Shown: positions 43,622 through 52,502, counted from the stretch's first letter. The stretch: 52,682 bases of DNA from Aeromonas eucrenophila (GCF_000819865.1 NZ_CDDF01000005.1:967633-1020314), one strand, 5' to 3'. Translations and numbers: made by a program. Notes: generated by a model not told the origin, from the sequence alone.

Positions 43622-44200
43622 TCAAGACTTGAGGGGCTGAGTCCCCAGGCCGAGGGGCAACAAACCGAGCAACAGGCCGGCCACCGAGCCGATGAGATGA
43701 GATTCGATGTGTACCCTGGCGCCGATCAGCACGGCCACCGGACTCTCCCCCGCGCTGTAAAAGTCCAGCCCGAGCTTGATGACGATGCCCAGCAACATCA
43801 GCCAGCCGGAATGGCGGCGATGGCGGATATCCTGCACCGCGCCCCACACGAACAGGCCATGCAAGGCGCCGGATAGCCCCATGTACCACTGGGTCTGCGG
43901 GCACCACCACCAGATGCCGAGGCCGACGGCCGTACTCAGCAGCAACATCAGCACGGGCAGGCGCCAGCCGGTGAGATATTCACGAAACAGGCTGTAGAGC
44001 ACCACCAGCCCGCTCAGGTTGAGCAGCAGGTGCCATAAATTGGTATGGGCCAGATTGCCTGTTATGATGCGCCACCCTTCGCCCTGGGCGATCAGGGCGC
44101 GCTCGAAGGAGAGCAGGTGGTTCGGTACGGTGAAGAAGAGCAAGGCAGTGATGAGCGACAGCGTGATGACCCAGAGCAGACCCGATTTTTCTGACAACAT
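43622..44200 (-). CDS. rrtA: Rhombosortase (rhomboid-family protease)
   Basis: An integral membrane serine protease of 192 residues, thought to process proteins with the GlyGly-CTERM tail. It has six likely membrane segments, the rhomboid nucleophile motif GLSGALHG and a catalytic histidine in HIESHLIGSVAG. ATG 44200 overlaps the start codon of tapT on the other strand. GlyGly-CTERM systems are typical of Aeromonas, Vibrio and Shewanella. No substrate gene is adjacent, which is normal. Confidence 0.9.
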   Translation of the reverse strand: MLSEKSGLLWVITLSLITALLFFTVPNHLLSFERALIAQGEGWRIITGNLAHTNLWHLLLNLSGLVVLYSLFREYLTGWRLPVLMLLLSTAVGLGIWWWCPQTQWYMGLSGALHGLFVWGAVQDIRHRRHSGWLMLLGIVIKLGLDFYSAGESPVAVLIGARVHIESHLIGSVAGLLLGLLPLGLGTQPLKS

Positions 44201-44822
44201 GAAACAGCCCAACGACAGAGAGAGCCGCTACTGTACACGCTGCACCCGAGCCCTCAAAGCCTGTCTGTGTGATTATATCGAGCGGGTATCCCACCTGGCG
44301 CCGCTCCATATTCTGCAGCATCCGACCGAAGTCGGTCACCCCAAGGGGACGGCCGCCTTGCTGGCCGCCTCTCTCACCGATGCCTCCATCCATGTGGGGG
44401 AGGACTTTGCCAAAGACGATGGGCTCAATGCCTTGCTGGCCGACCCCGAGGTAGCCTGCTATCTGCTGTGGCCGGATGAGCATGCCCTGACCCTGGACCA
44501 GGTGCGCGAGCGGGTAGTGGCAGAATCTGGTGTCCCCCGAACAACCCGCTTCATCCTGCTCGATGGCACCTGGCGCAAGGCCTACCGCATGCTGCACAGC
44601 AACCCGGCTTTGCTGCGGCTGCCGAGGATCAAACTCGGCGCCATTCCGGGGCAATACTCCATTCGCAAGAAGCCGTTCCCCGAGGCGCTGTCGACCCTGG
44701 AGGCGGGCTACCATCTGTTATCCCAGTGGGAGGGAGAGCCCGAGCGCTTCGCCCCGCTGATGAATCTTTTTACCCATTTAAACCAGCAGTGGCATGACTT
44801 TGCCCAGGGTCGCCGCACCTAA
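44199..44822 (+). CDS. tapT: tRNA-uridine aminocarboxypropyltransferase (DTW domain)
   Basis: Adds the acp3 group to U47 of tRNAs using S-adenosylmethionine. The protein (207 residues from ATG 44199) has the zinc-like cluster YCTRCTRALKACLCDYI, HILQHPTEVGHPKGTA, and the name-giving motif as LLDGTWRKAYRM, with G where D-T-W is usual. The C-terminus contains KKPFPEALSTLEAG. No good ribosome binding site precedes 44199; ATG 44151 with AAGG upstream would overlap rrtA further. Confidence 0.88.
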   Translation: MKQPNDRESRYCTRCTRALKACLCDYIERVSHLAPLHILQHPTEVGHPKGTAALLAASLTDASIHVGEDFAKDDGLNALLADPEVACYLLWPDEHALTLDQVRERVVAESGVPRTTRFILLDGTWRKAYRMLHSNPALLRLPRIKLGAIPGQYSIRKKPFPEALSTLEAGYHLLSQWEGEPERFAPLMNLFTHLNQQWHDFAQGRRT

Positions 44823-44886
44823 AACTGCATAGTTAGAACCGCGTATTCAGAACAGAGAACTGATAACAGAGAGAGGAGTGAGCAAC

Positions 44887-45576
44887 GTGAAAAAAGCCGT
44901 CGTGGTATTCAGTGGTGGTCAGGATAGCACCACCTGTCTGGTGCAGGCACAGGCCCGCTATGACGAAGTGCACGCCATCACCTTCGACTATGGTCAGCGC
45001 CATCGGGAGGAGATAGACACGGCCCGCCGTCTGGCCAAATCATTTGGCATCGCCGCCCACAAGGTGATGGACGTGACCATGCTGGGGGAGCTGGCGGTCT
45101 CGGCCCTGACCCGGGACGAGATCCCGGTCAGCGGTGAGCTGCAAGACAACGGCCTGCCCAACACCTTCGTGCCGGGTCGCAACATCCTGTTTCTGACCCT
45201 GGCCTCCATCTATGCCTATCAGGTGGGTGCCGATACCGTGATCACCGGGGTGTGCGAGACCGACTTCTCCGGCTACCCCGACTGCCGCGACGAGTTCGTC
45301 AAGGCGCTCAACCAGGCGGTCTCCCTTGGGCTGGATCGCGGGATCCGCTTCGAGACGCCGCTGATGTGGCTCGACAAGGCCGAGACCTGGGCACTGGCGG
45401 ATCATTATGGTCATCTCGATACCGTGCGCCAGCAAACACTCACCTGCTACAACGGCATTCAGGGCGACGGCTGCGGCACTTGCCCCGCCTGCGAGCTGCG
45501 CAGCCGCGGCCTGAACCAGTACCTGGCCGACAGGGTTGGCGTCATGGCGCGCCTGCACAAGAAAACCGGATTGTGA
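44887..45576 (+). CDS. queC: 7-cyano-7-deazaguanine synthase
   Basis: Makes preQ0 in queuosine synthesis. 229 residues from GTG 44887, chosen because AGGAG is 8 bp upstream and the [17 protein letters not shown] start aligns with E. coli QueC. The PP-loop SGGQDS and the zinc site [16 protein letters not shown] with C-x-C-x2-C are intact. It is followed by queE, so two steps of the pathway are paired. Confidence 0.96.
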   Translation: MKKAVVVFSGGQDSTTCLVQAQARYDEVHAITFDYGQRHREEIDTARRLAKSFGIAAHKVMDVTMLGELAVSALTRDEIPVSGELQDNGLPNTFVPGRNILFLTLASIYAYQVGADTVITGVCETDFSGYPDCRDEFVKALNQAVSLGLDRGIRFETPLMWLDKAETWALADHYGHLDTVRQQTLTCYNGIQGDGCGTCPACELRSRGLNQYLADRVGVMARLHKKTGL

Positions 45577-45601
45577 GTCTTGCCGCCGTTTGGGGTATAA
45601 T
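45571..45601 (+). promoter_or_regulatory. Possible queE promoter
   Basis: Perfect -10 TATAAT (45596-45601) between queC and queE. The best -35, TTGTGA (45571-45576), is 19 bp away and overlaps the queC stop. queE may have its own transcript as well as readthrough. Confidence 0.45.
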
Positions 45602-45631
45602 CCGCGCCTTTTGCAACAAGTCGTGACCAGC

Positions 45632-46303
45632 ATGCACTACCCAATCAACGAGATCTTCCAGACCATCCAGGGGGAGGGGGTCTTCACCGGCCTGCCCGCC
45701 ATCTTCGTTCGCCTGCAAGGCTGCCCCGTGGGCTGTCCCTGGTGCGATACCCGCCACACCTGGGTGGTGGATCCGTCCCGTGAGGTAGACAGCAAGGAGG
45801 TGCTCGATCGCTCCAACGAGTCCGATGGCTGGAGCAAGATGAGCACGGACGAGATCCTGGCGAGTTTCGAGACTCTTGGCTATAAAGCGCGCCACGTGGT
45901 GTTAACCGGTGGCGAGCCTTGCCTCTATGATCTCATCGAACTCTCGACGGCCCTGGTGACGGCGGGTTTCCAGGTCCAGATCGAGACCAGCGGCACCAGC
46001 GAGATCAAGACTCACGACAGCACCTGGGTCACCGTCTCGCCGAAGATAGGGATGAAGGGGGGCTTGCCGGTGCTGCGCTCGGCCCTCGAGCGTGCCAACG
46101 AGATCAAGCATCCGGTGGCGACCGAGCACCACATCGAGGAGCTCGACGCTCTGCTGGCGACCGCTGAATTACGCAAAGACGTGGTCATCGCGCTGCAACC
46201 CATCAGCCAGAAGCCCAGAGCCACCGAGCTTGCCATGGCGACCTGCATCGCCCGTAATTGGCGGCTTTCCATCCAGACCCACAAATATCTGAATATCGAT
46301 TAA
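45632..46303 (+). CDS. queE: 7-carboxy-7-deazaguanine synthase
   Basis: Radical SAM enzyme of the queuosine pathway, acting before QueC. 223 residues. Cluster-binding cysteines are in GCPVGCPWCD (C-x3-C-x2-C), with EIFQTIQGEGVFTG at the N-terminus and VVLTGGEPCLYD next to the AdoMet site. The sequence matches the gammaproteobacterial QueE type. Confidence 0.96.
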   Translation: MHYPINEIFQTIQGEGVFTGLPAIFVRLQGCPVGCPWCDTRHTWVVDPSREVDSKEVLDRSNESDGWSKMSTDEILASFETLGYKARHVVLTGGEPCLYDLIELSTALVTAGFQVQIETSGTSEIKTHDSTWVTVSPKIGMKGGLPVLRSALERANEIKHPVATEHHIEELDALLATAELRKDVVIALQPISQKPRATELAMATCIARNWRLSIQTHKYLNID

Positions 46304-46304
46304 G

Positions 46305-46535
46305 ATGGACAATCTATCGGACGAGCGGGTATTGCTGAGCCTGGCGGGCAAGATGCCTTACGGTAAATATCAGGGGCGACGCATCATCGATATTCCCGAG
46401 CCCTATCTGGTGTGGATGGCGCGCAGTGGTTTCCCCGCCGGTACATTGGGCCAGACATTGGCACTGGCGTACGAGATAAAACTCAACGGACTCGAGTCCA
46501 TGATTATTCCCATTATTAACAGGATGTCAGTATGA
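46305..46535 (+). CDS. DUF3820 family protein
   Basis: A 76-residue protein with the DUF3820 pattern MPYGKYQGRRIIDIPEPYLVWMAR. Function is unknown; the domain is often near nucleic-acid enzymes. It starts 1 bp after queE stops and overlaps the following gene by 4 bp, so it belongs to that operon. Confidence 0.85.
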   Translation: MDNLSDERVLLSLAGKMPYGKYQGRRIIDIPEPYLVWMARSGFPAGTLGQTLALAYEIKLNGLESMIIPIINRMSV

Positions 46536-47095
46536 GAATATATACCCGGCAGGGCGACAAGGGACTCACCCGACTGGCCGATGGCAGTCAGCTTGCCAAG
46601 GATGACAGGCGTGTCGAGACCTATGGTGCCATCGATGAGTTAAATTCCCAGATAGGTCTGCTTATTGCCGAAATACCGGTGCAGGAGACGGGATTATTGG
46701 CCGAGTTGATATTGCTGCAGCAGGAGCTTTTTGATTTGGGAGGTGAGCTGGCCTTTTCCTGCGAGGCGCAAAGTGCGGCCCTGTGGCAGGTCAATGAAAG
46801 CTGGACACTGCGACTCGAGCAACAGATTGATGCCTATAGCGCCCAGTTGCCGGTATTGCGTAATTTCATCTTGCCGAGCGGTTCCCGGGCAGCGGCGCAG
46901 GCCCATGTGGTGCGGACCCTGACCCGTCGCTGCGAGCGTCTGCTGCTGGGCTTGAGCCGCGTCGAGCGGGTCAACCCGGCTGTCTTGCCCTATCTGAACC
47001 GGCTGAGTGACTGGTTTTTCACGGTGGCGAGATATCTGCTGGTGTGCACCAACACCCCCGAGGTGCTCTGGGTCAAGGCCGCCGATCGGGGCTGA
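46532..47095 (+). CDS. PduO-type cob(I)alamin adenosyltransferase
   Basis: Converts cob(I)alamin to adenosylcobalamin. 187 residues with N-terminal IYTRQGDKGLTRL (ATP-binding loop), RVETYGAIDELNSQIG, and the signature PSGSRAAAQAHVVRTLTRRCER. Translation is coupled to the DUF3820 gene by an ATGA overlap. No cobalamin-dependent enzyme gene lies in the window. Confidence 0.93.
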   Translation: MRIYTRQGDKGLTRLADGSQLAKDDRRVETYGAIDELNSQIGLLIAEIPVQETGLLAELILLQQELFDLGGELAFSCEAQSAALWQVNESWTLRLEQQIDAYSAQLPVLRNFILPSGSRAAAQAHVVRTLTRRCERLLLGLSRVERVNPAVLPYLNRLSDWFFTVARYLLVCTNTPEVLWVKAADRG

Positions 47096-47112
47096 GCGCC
47101 GTTACACGGATA

Positions 47113-47144
47113 ATAAAAAACCTCGCCAGTGCGAGGTTTTTTAT
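47113..47144. terminator. Bidirectional terminator (PduO-type / hns)
   Basis: 14-bp arms ATAAAAAACCTCGC/GCGAGGTTTTTTAT with a CAGT loop between convergent genes. Confidence 0.93.
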
Positions 47145-47162
47145 TTGGCCAACATCGGGAAA

Positions 47163-47567
47163 TTAGATGGCAAATTCTTCCACGGATTTGCCTTCAGCCA
47201 CGGCCTTGGCAATGGTGGAAGGCATGCGGCCCTGACCGGTCCAGGTCTTTTCCACGCCATCGTCCAGATAACGATATTTGGCGGGGCGGGGGGCGCGTTT
47301 ACCCTTGCTGGCCTTGGGGCTGTCGACGGCAACAGTGCCCACCAATTCAGACGGATCAATACCTGCGGCCTTCAGCATTTCGGCATATTCGGCAATTTTC
47401 TTTTGGTGCTCTTCGCGCGCCTGACGATCGGCGGATTCATCCTGCTGGCGTTCGGTGACGATGGCGGTGAATTTTTCCAGACCCTCTTCCAGTTGTTCCA
47501 GAGTCAGCTCACGGCAGGCAGCACGCAGGCTGCGGATATTCAGCAGTACTTTCAAAAATTCGTTCAT
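47163..47567 (-). CDS. hns: H-NS family nucleoid-associated protein
   Basis: Silences AT-rich, often acquired, DNA by oligomerising along it. 134 residues: helical oligomerisation region (about 5-80), basic linker KGKRAPRPAKYRY, and the DNA-binding motif TWTGQGRMPSTI near the C-terminus. ATG 47567 is chosen over an upstream start at 47579. It has a clear promoter at 47619-47646. Island genes on the left are likely targets. Confidence 0.95.
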   Translation of the reverse strand: MNEFLKVLLNIRSLRAACRELTLEQLEEGLEKFTAIVTERQQDESADRQAREEHQKKIAEYAEMLKAAGIDPSELVGTVAVDSPKASKGKRAPRPAKYRYLDDGVEKTWTGQGRMPSTIAKAVAEGKSVEEFAI

Positions 47568-47618
47568 ATGGGCTACCACGCGAGAAAATATTAAAGAGAG
47601 AGGATGGTTTTTCGATAA

Positions 47619-47646
47619 TTTATAGGGTGATTTGGCATCAAGTCAA
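47619..47646 (-). promoter_or_regulatory. hns promoter
   Basis: Minus-strand -35 TTGACT (47641-47646), 16-bp spacer, -10 TATAAA (47619-47624), about 50 bp before the start codon. Confidence 0.7.
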
Positions 47647-47844
47647 GCACGGTGAATTAATTAATTCGATGGATAAATTAAGCCTGGCGAATAATAGGTG
47701 GGGCATATATCGACTATTTGATGACCTCCATTCCCGAATGAGTTCCTGACAGATGAAAATATCGGCTATATCAATTTTATCGCACCAATTGACTACCATT
47801 TCCCGTTCAGCTGCCATACAAGTATTGAAATTTAATCAAAAAAC

Positions 47845-47872
47845 TTGCTATCACACCGTGCCTCGATAAAAT
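47845..47872 (+). promoter_or_regulatory. Promoter of the lysine riboswitch/lysW transcript
   Basis: -35 TTGCTA (47845-47850), 16-bp spacer, -10 TAAAAT (47867-47872), placing transcription start a few bases before the riboswitch. Confidence 0.65.
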
Positions 47873-47889
47873 GTGCGCCGAATACCTTT

Positions 47890-48052
47890 AAGTAGAGGCG
47901 CGCTGCCTATGAGTAACCGAGCGGAGGGTGATGCCTGCGATGTTCGGGGAAAGGAGTCGGCGCCGAAGTGACCAGGCCATCATACCGGGTTGCTGGTTCT
48001 GCATCGAACAGGTGCAGGACTGCCATAGTCATCCACTATGGAGCGCTACCTG
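47890..48052 (+). promoter_or_regulatory. Lysine riboswitch (L-box)
   Basis: The conserved L-box elements occur in order: AGTAGAGGCGC at the 5' end, GAGTA, GGGGAAAGGAGTCGGCG then CCGAAG, GCTGG, GGACTGCCATAG, and TATGGAGCGCTACC at the 3' end, which pairs with the start to form P1. It would sense lysine and lower expression of the transporter downstream. A GC-rich hairpin at about 48055-48078 followed by a T-rich stretch may be the terminator of the expression platform. Confidence 0.93.
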
Positions 48053-48142
48053 AAGGGGCTGAGGAGTATTACCTCCCCATGGGTTTTGTTTCTTTATCCT
48101 CTCGGTAGATCTCCACCTGTTGTCTTTAGGTGCAAAGAGATC

Positions 48143-49723
48143 ATGGACATAGTTCACTACGCCGACTCCGGTTGGTCAGTCATTCCCCCTTTATTGGCCG
48201 TCGCCCTGGCGATCATCACTCGTCGCGTCCTGGTGTCGCTCGGGGTCGGTATCGTCGCCGGCAGCCTGCTGCTCAACCAGTTTTCGCCGCTCGACTCCCT
48301 GCATTACATGCTGAACACAGTGCTCAAGATCTTCTGGGTCGACGGGGCGCTCAACCGTGACAACGTCAACATGATCCTGTTCATGTTGCTGCTGGGTGGC
48401 CTCATCAGCCTGATGAGCGTCTCCGGTGCCACCCGCGCCTTCGCCGAGTGGGCCGAGCGCCGCGCCAAGACCCGCAAGGGGGCCAAGGCCCTCACCGGCA
48501 TGATGGTGTTTGCCTTCTTCATCGATGACTTCTTCCACAGCCTGTCAGTGGGTGCCATCTGCCGCCCGGTCACCGATCGCTTCCAGATCTCCCGCGCCAA
48601 GCTGGCCTATCTGCTCGACTCCACCGCAGCCCCTGTCTGCGTGCTGATGCCCATCTCCTCCTGGGGTGCCTACATCATCGCCCTGGTGGGCGGCATCATG
48701 GCCGCCCATGGCCTGACAGATCAGAGCCCCATCTCCGCCTTCGTCGAGATGATCCCGATGAACCTCTACGCCGTGTTCACCCTGATCATGGTGCTGGTGG
48801 TGATCGCGTTCCAGCTCGACATCGGCTCCATGCGTCAGCACGAGCAGTGGGCGCTGGAAGGCAAGCTGTGGGATGAGTCCAAGGGCCGCCCCATAGGTCT
48901 TGACATGGAGTCGCCGGAAGAGAGCAACGGCGGCATGATCGACATGGTGCTGCCGATCCTGACCCTGACCCTGGCGACCGTCTACTTCATGATTGACTCC
49001 GGTGCCGCCGTGCTGGAGGGCAAGGGTCTGCCGTTCAGCGTGCTCGGGTCCTTCGAGAACACCAACGTCGGCTCCTCCCTGGTCTACGGCGCCCTGTGCA
49101 GCCTGGTGGTCTCCATCGGTCTGGCCATGCGTCTCAAGCTCGGTGCCAAGAACTGGATGAAGGCCGCCCCGCAAGGGATCATGGCCATGTTGCCCGCCAT
49201 CAACATACTGCTGTTCGCCTGGACCATTGGCGCCGTGGTGCGCGACGTCGAGACCGGCAAGTACCTGGCCTCCATGGCCAACGGCAACCTGCCCATCGAG
49301 GTGCTGCCGGCGGTGGTGTTTATCCTCTCCTGCGCCATGGCGTTTGCCACCGGCACCAGCTGGGGCACCTTCGGCATCATGCTGCCGCTGGCCGGTGACA
49401 TGGCGGCTGCCAGCGACATCAGCCTGATGTTGCCCATGCTGGCCGCCGTGCTGGCGGGCTCGGTGTTCGGGGATCACAGCTCGCCCATCTCCAGCACCAG
49501 CATCTTGTCGGCCACCGGCGCCGGTTGTCACCACATCGATCACGTGATGACCCAGCTACCCTATGCCCTGGCCATCGCCTTCGGCGCGGCCCTCGGCTAT
49601 TTGGTGATGGGGCTGATGCACTCGGTGCTGGCGGGCTTCACGGTCAGCGGGCTCTGGTTTGTGATCTTCTCCAGCTACCATCTGCGCAAGTCCCGGCAGC
49701 ATCGCGCGCTGGCCGTCGCATAA
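48143..49723 (+). CDS. lysW: NhaC-family transporter under lysine riboswitch (LysW type)
   Basis: A 526-residue inner membrane transporter with about 12 segments. Family motifs include MMVFAFFIDDFFHSLSVGAICRPVTDR, FATGTSWGTFGIMLPLAG and GSVFGDHSSPISSTSILSATGAGCHHIDHV. By fold it is a Na+/H+ antiporter of the NhaC superfamily. The lysine riboswitch immediately upstream indicates that lysine is the physiological substrate, as proposed for LysW in Vibrio and Shewanella. ATG 48143 is chosen because upstream in-frame codons lie in the riboswitch. Confidence 0.9.
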   Translation: MDIVHYADSGWSVIPPLLAVALAIITRRVLVSLGVGIVAGSLLLNQFSPLDSLHYMLNTVLKIFWVDGALNRDNVNMILFMLLLGGLISLMSVSGATRAFAEWAERRAKTRKGAKALTGMMVFAFFIDDFFHSLSVGAICRPVTDRFQISRAKLAYLLDSTAAPVCVLMPISSWGAYIIALVGGIMAAHGLTDQSPISAFVEMIPMNLYAVFTLIMVLVVIAFQLDIGSMRQHEQWALEGKLWDESKGRPIGLDMESPEESNGGMIDMVLPILTLTLATVYFMIDSGAAVLEGKGLPFSVLGSFENTNVGSSLVYGALCSLVVSIGLAMRLKLGAKNWMKAAPQGIMAMLPAINILLFAWTIGAVVRDVETGKYLASMANGNLPIEVLPAVVFILSCAMAFATGTSWGTFGIMLPLAGDMAAASDISLMLPMLAAVLAGSVFGDHSSPISSTSILSATGAGCHHIDHVMTQLPYALAIAFGAALGYLVMGLMHSVLAGFTVSGLWFVIFSSYHLRKSRQHRALAVA

Positions 49724-49743
49724 GTCAGTTCGCATAAATTAAA

Positions 49744-49770
49744 CAAGGGGCCCACGGGCCCCTTGGTTTT
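49744..49770 (+). terminator. Terminator after lysW
   Basis: 10-bp stem CAAGGGGCCC/GGGCCCCTTG with AC loop and a T-rich tail. Confidence 0.88.
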
Positions 49771-49823
49771 GGCGGGGGCTTTGGTTAGCATGCGCCCCAT
49801 AAATTCAGTTTCGGAACGTACTC

Positions 49824-50405
49824 ATGGCTTCACTGCACTACAAATTTGCCACCATGAACTCGGGCAAGTCGACCCAGCTCATCCAGGCTCACTTCAACTA
49901 CCTGGAGCGTGGCATGGTCCCGCTGGCCATGACGCCCGTCATCGACGATCGCTTCGGCACCGGGGTGATCAGCGCCAGAGTGGGCCTGGAGCTGAAGGTG
50001 GAGGTGTTCAGTGACAGCTGCGATCTGTTCGAGATGGTCAAGGCGCGCCATGGGCAGAAGCAGATCGACGTCTTCATCGTCGACGAGGCGCAGTTCCTGA
50101 CTCGCGAGCAGGTCTACCAATTGGCCCGCATCGTCGATGAGCTCAAGATCCCGGTCATCGCCTACGGCCTCAAGACCGATTTTCGCGGCGAGCTGTTCCC
50201 CGGCTCCTACCATCTGCTCTGCTTGGCGGACAAGTTCGAGGAGCTGAAAAGCATCTGCTGGTGCGGCAACAAGGCGCACATGAACTCCCGCGTCAACGAG
50301 GCGGGGCAGGTGATGCGCGATGGGGAGCAGGTGGAGATAGGGGGCAACGATCGCTATGTGTCCCTGTGCCGCAAGCACTACCTGGACGGTCGGGCCTTCA
50401 AGTAA
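49824..50405 (+). CDS. tdk: Thymidine kinase
   Basis: Phosphorylates thymidine with ATP in the salvage pathway. 193 residues: P-loop ATMNSGKST near the N-terminus, VFIVDEAQFL with the catalytic glutamate region, and a zinc-binding lasso domain with CWCGN and CRKHY. It is a type II (TK1-like) enzyme. A terminator follows at 50422-50449. Confidence 0.97.
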   Translation: MASLHYKFATMNSGKSTQLIQAHFNYLERGMVPLAMTPVIDDRFGTGVISARVGLELKVEVFSDSCDLFEMVKARHGQKQIDVFIVDEAQFLTREQVYQLARIVDELKIPVIAYGLKTDFRGELFPGSYHLLCLADKFEELKSICWCGNKAHMNSRVNEAGQVMRDGEQVEIGGNDRYVSLCRKHYLDGRAFK

Positions 50406-50421
50406 CCGAATCCCATGATCG

Positions 50422-50449
50422 AAAAGGGCGCCGACAGGGCGCCCTTTTT
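50422..50449. terminator. Terminator after tdk
   Basis: 11-bp stem AAAAGGGCGCC/GGCGCCCTTTT with a GACAG loop and T-run, between convergent genes. Confidence 0.92.
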
Positions 50450-50476
50450 ATTGTGAGAAATTCCATCCAATCCGAC

Positions 50477-51814
50477 TTAGTCCAGCTCGATATCCACCGG
50501 CGCTATGATGGGGTCGGCCACCGGCAGACGCTGGAACAGCTGGCGGAAGTGCTGTTGCACCCGCCCTATGTCCACCAGCGACATGCCGGAGGCGAAGCCG
50601 AACCAGACGTAGAGACCGGTGAGATCCCGGAACATGGGGGGCAGGTAGCGCGGCGCGTCGATGAGCCCCTCCAGATAGTGCTGATAGAGCACGGGGATGT
50701 CGTCCAGGGTCACCTTGCCGACGAACAGCATGGGCAAGATCTCCGGCACTCCCTCCAGCACGGCGCTACGGATGAAGTTGACCGTCTCCACATAACCCTT
50801 CACATAGGAGAGATCCTTGGTGAAGCAGGCGCCCCCCTCGACCATGCCGCCGCGAAACACCCGCTGGGTGATCTTGTAGGCGTCGTGCTCGCTGGCACCC
50901 TGCTGGGTGAAGTGGCGGAACACCTCGATGAAGTCGGCGCCGCGCTCCGCCATGTCGATGGCCATCACCCGATCCGAGATACGCTTGGCCCTGTCCGGGA
51001 AGGAGCTGAAGGTGAGCGTCTCGATGAGCACCGCCAACCCCTCCTGACAGGCGGTGATGCGCGGCGAGCCTGCCCCTAGCCAGGTGGCGTAGGATTGCTG
51101 GCGGCCGTTCAAGGTGGTACCCACGTGCACCCAGCCCTCGTGCACCTCCAGCACCTGCAAGTCCAGCTCCGAGAAGCGGGCGTGGGAGCTGAGCTTGATG
51201 TAATCCCCGCCGGCGGCGGCGTCCGAGACGATGCCATCGCTGAGCTTGACCTGCACCGCGCCATCCTCGAAGTAGTTCGACAGCTTGCCCTGCAGCTTGG
51301 CCACTGCGGCGTTTCCCTCAAACTCCTTGGGGTAGGGGCGCACCAGGTGGCGGGCGCCGGGCAGGGAGAAGATGTCGCACAGGCGGGCGCCCAGCTCCTT
51401 TAGCGTCTTGCGATCCCCGCGCAGGTGATCGCTGGCCGAGCCGTACAGCAGCTGGCTGTAACGCTGGAAGTCCGGCTGCCCGCGCTGGCGCAGCATCTCG
51501 ATCACCACCATGTATTGATCCACCGTCTCCTGCAGGATCCGGCCCAGATCGTCCTGGGGGCCGAGCCGGCGCCTTATCCGGTCTCTGAGTTCTTTGAGCT
51601 CCAGGTATTTGTTGCGCGGATCGAACCCCAGGGGGAGGGACTGGTAGAAGTTCGCGTCGATGGCGGGCAGCTCGCGCCCGCCCTTGGCCAGAAACTCGGT
51701 TTGCAGGTGGCGTGGCCACTTGATGGCATCCAGGATGCGGATGGGTTTTTGCAGGCTCAGCAGCTCATCCGAGAGGGATTTCAGGTGCAGGCGGTATTTT
51801 TCTTGGATGGTCAT
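50477..51814 (-). CDS. DUF1704 protein with QEGLA motif (putative metallopeptidase)
   Basis: A 445-residue protein of the family named after its QEGLA motif, present here as CQEGLAVLIE. Annotation pipelines call it flavohemoglobin expression-modulating. It also has HEGWVH (HExxxH), and with the QEGLA glutamate this forms the zinc site of DUF1704 proteins, related to the eukaryotic MATCAP tyrosine carboxypeptidases. The bacterial substrate is unknown. It is monocistronic, with AAGG near the start. Confidence 0.9.
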   Translation of the reverse strand: MTIQEKYRLHLKSLSDELLSLQKPIRILDAIKWPRHLQTEFLAKGGRELPAIDANFYQSLPLGFDPRNKYLELKELRDRIRRRLGPQDDLGRILQETVDQYMVVIEMLRQRGQPDFQRYSQLLYGSASDHLRGDRKTLKELGARLCDIFSLPGARHLVRPYPKEFEGNAAVAKLQGKLSNYFEDGAVQVKLSDGIVSDAAAGGDYIKLSSHARFSELDLQVLEVHEGWVHVGTTLNGRQQSYATWLGAGSPRITACQEGLAVLIETLTFSSFPDRAKRISDRVMAIDMAERGADFIEVFRHFTQQGASEHDAYKITQRVFRGGMVEGGACFTKDLSYVKGYVETVNFIRSAVLEGVPEILPMLFVGKVTLDDIPVLYQHYLEGLIDAPRYLPPMFRDLTGLYVWFGFASGMSLVDIGRVQQHFRQLFQRLPVADPIIAPVDIELD

Positions 51815-51975
51815 CTGGCCTTATCTGGCGGCGGCTGAGGAGCGAGAATGGCTGAGTATATGCACAGCGCTTGCCAAAAAGAAGCGAGACAGGGGCTGAT
51901 CCGGCCAGCGCACTTTTGGTTGCCGGCAAATTGGTTTAGACTGCGCCCCTTGATCCTTATCGTGTCGTGAAAATG

Positions 51976-52428
51976 ATGAATATCCCCAGCTCTGAAATGA
52001 TAATGCGTTGGTTGCAGCAGGCCCGGATCGAGCACTATGTGTGCGACCAGTGCCACGGCATCCACATGGTCTCCCTGCAGTCGGTCGACAGCATTCAGGA
52101 GAGCCGGATCTTTGTCGAAGAGGAAGGGCTGCTGTTTTCATCCGAGCTGGAGGTACGCCCCTCATCGTTGCTGCCGCTGATGGCCGAGCTGGGTCGCCTC
52201 AACATGCAATACCCGTCCCTCAAGGTGTTCCTCGACATCATCGACGACAACCTGCCGCGTCTCATCGTCGGTCACACCGTCTTCACCAAGGCCGGGCTCA
52301 CCGTTGAGCAGTTCCTGCTGTTCGTTGAGAGCACCACGGCGGCGACTCACGAAGTCATCTCCGAATGCGAACGACTGGGCTTCCTCAACCTGCCGGAAAT
52401 CCAGGTTGCGCCGGAGTCTGTGCATTAA
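51976..52428 (+). CDS. YbjN domain-containing protein
   Basis: A 150-residue protein with the YbjN-like fold. Seen are NIPSSEMIMRWLQQARIEHYVC at the N-terminus, VEEEGLLFSSELEVRPSSL in the middle, and AGLTVEQFLLFVESTTAATHEV toward the end. YbjN proteins resemble type III secretion chaperones in fold; their role is unclear. The start may be ATG 51973 or 51976; no ribosome binding site is evident. Confidence 0.8.
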   Translation: MNIPSSEMIMRWLQQARIEHYVCDQCHGIHMVSLQSVDSIQESRIFVEEEGLLFSSELEVRPSSLLPLMAELGRLNMQYPSLKVFLDIIDDNLPRLIVGHTVFTKAGLTVEQFLLFVESTTAATHEVISECERLGFLNLPEIQVAPESVH

Positions 52429-52473
52429 TCTGTGCGTTAAATGTGCGAACGGTTCGCTTCGGCCAAAAAGCCG

Positions 52474-52502
52474 TTGACGCCGGCGGACCTTTCCCCTAAA
52501 TT
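52474..52502 (+). promoter_or_regulatory. Promoter of tRNA-Ser (right copy)
   Basis: -35 TTGACG (52474-52479), 17-bp spacer, -10 TAAATT (52497-52502), then the ACGCCCC GC-rich discriminator. Nearly the same as the left copy. Confidence 0.78.

Noticed and set aside
48038..48142. Upstream start for lysW at 48038
   Set aside because: It lies in the 3' part of the lysine riboswitch and would add 35 residues not seen in the family.
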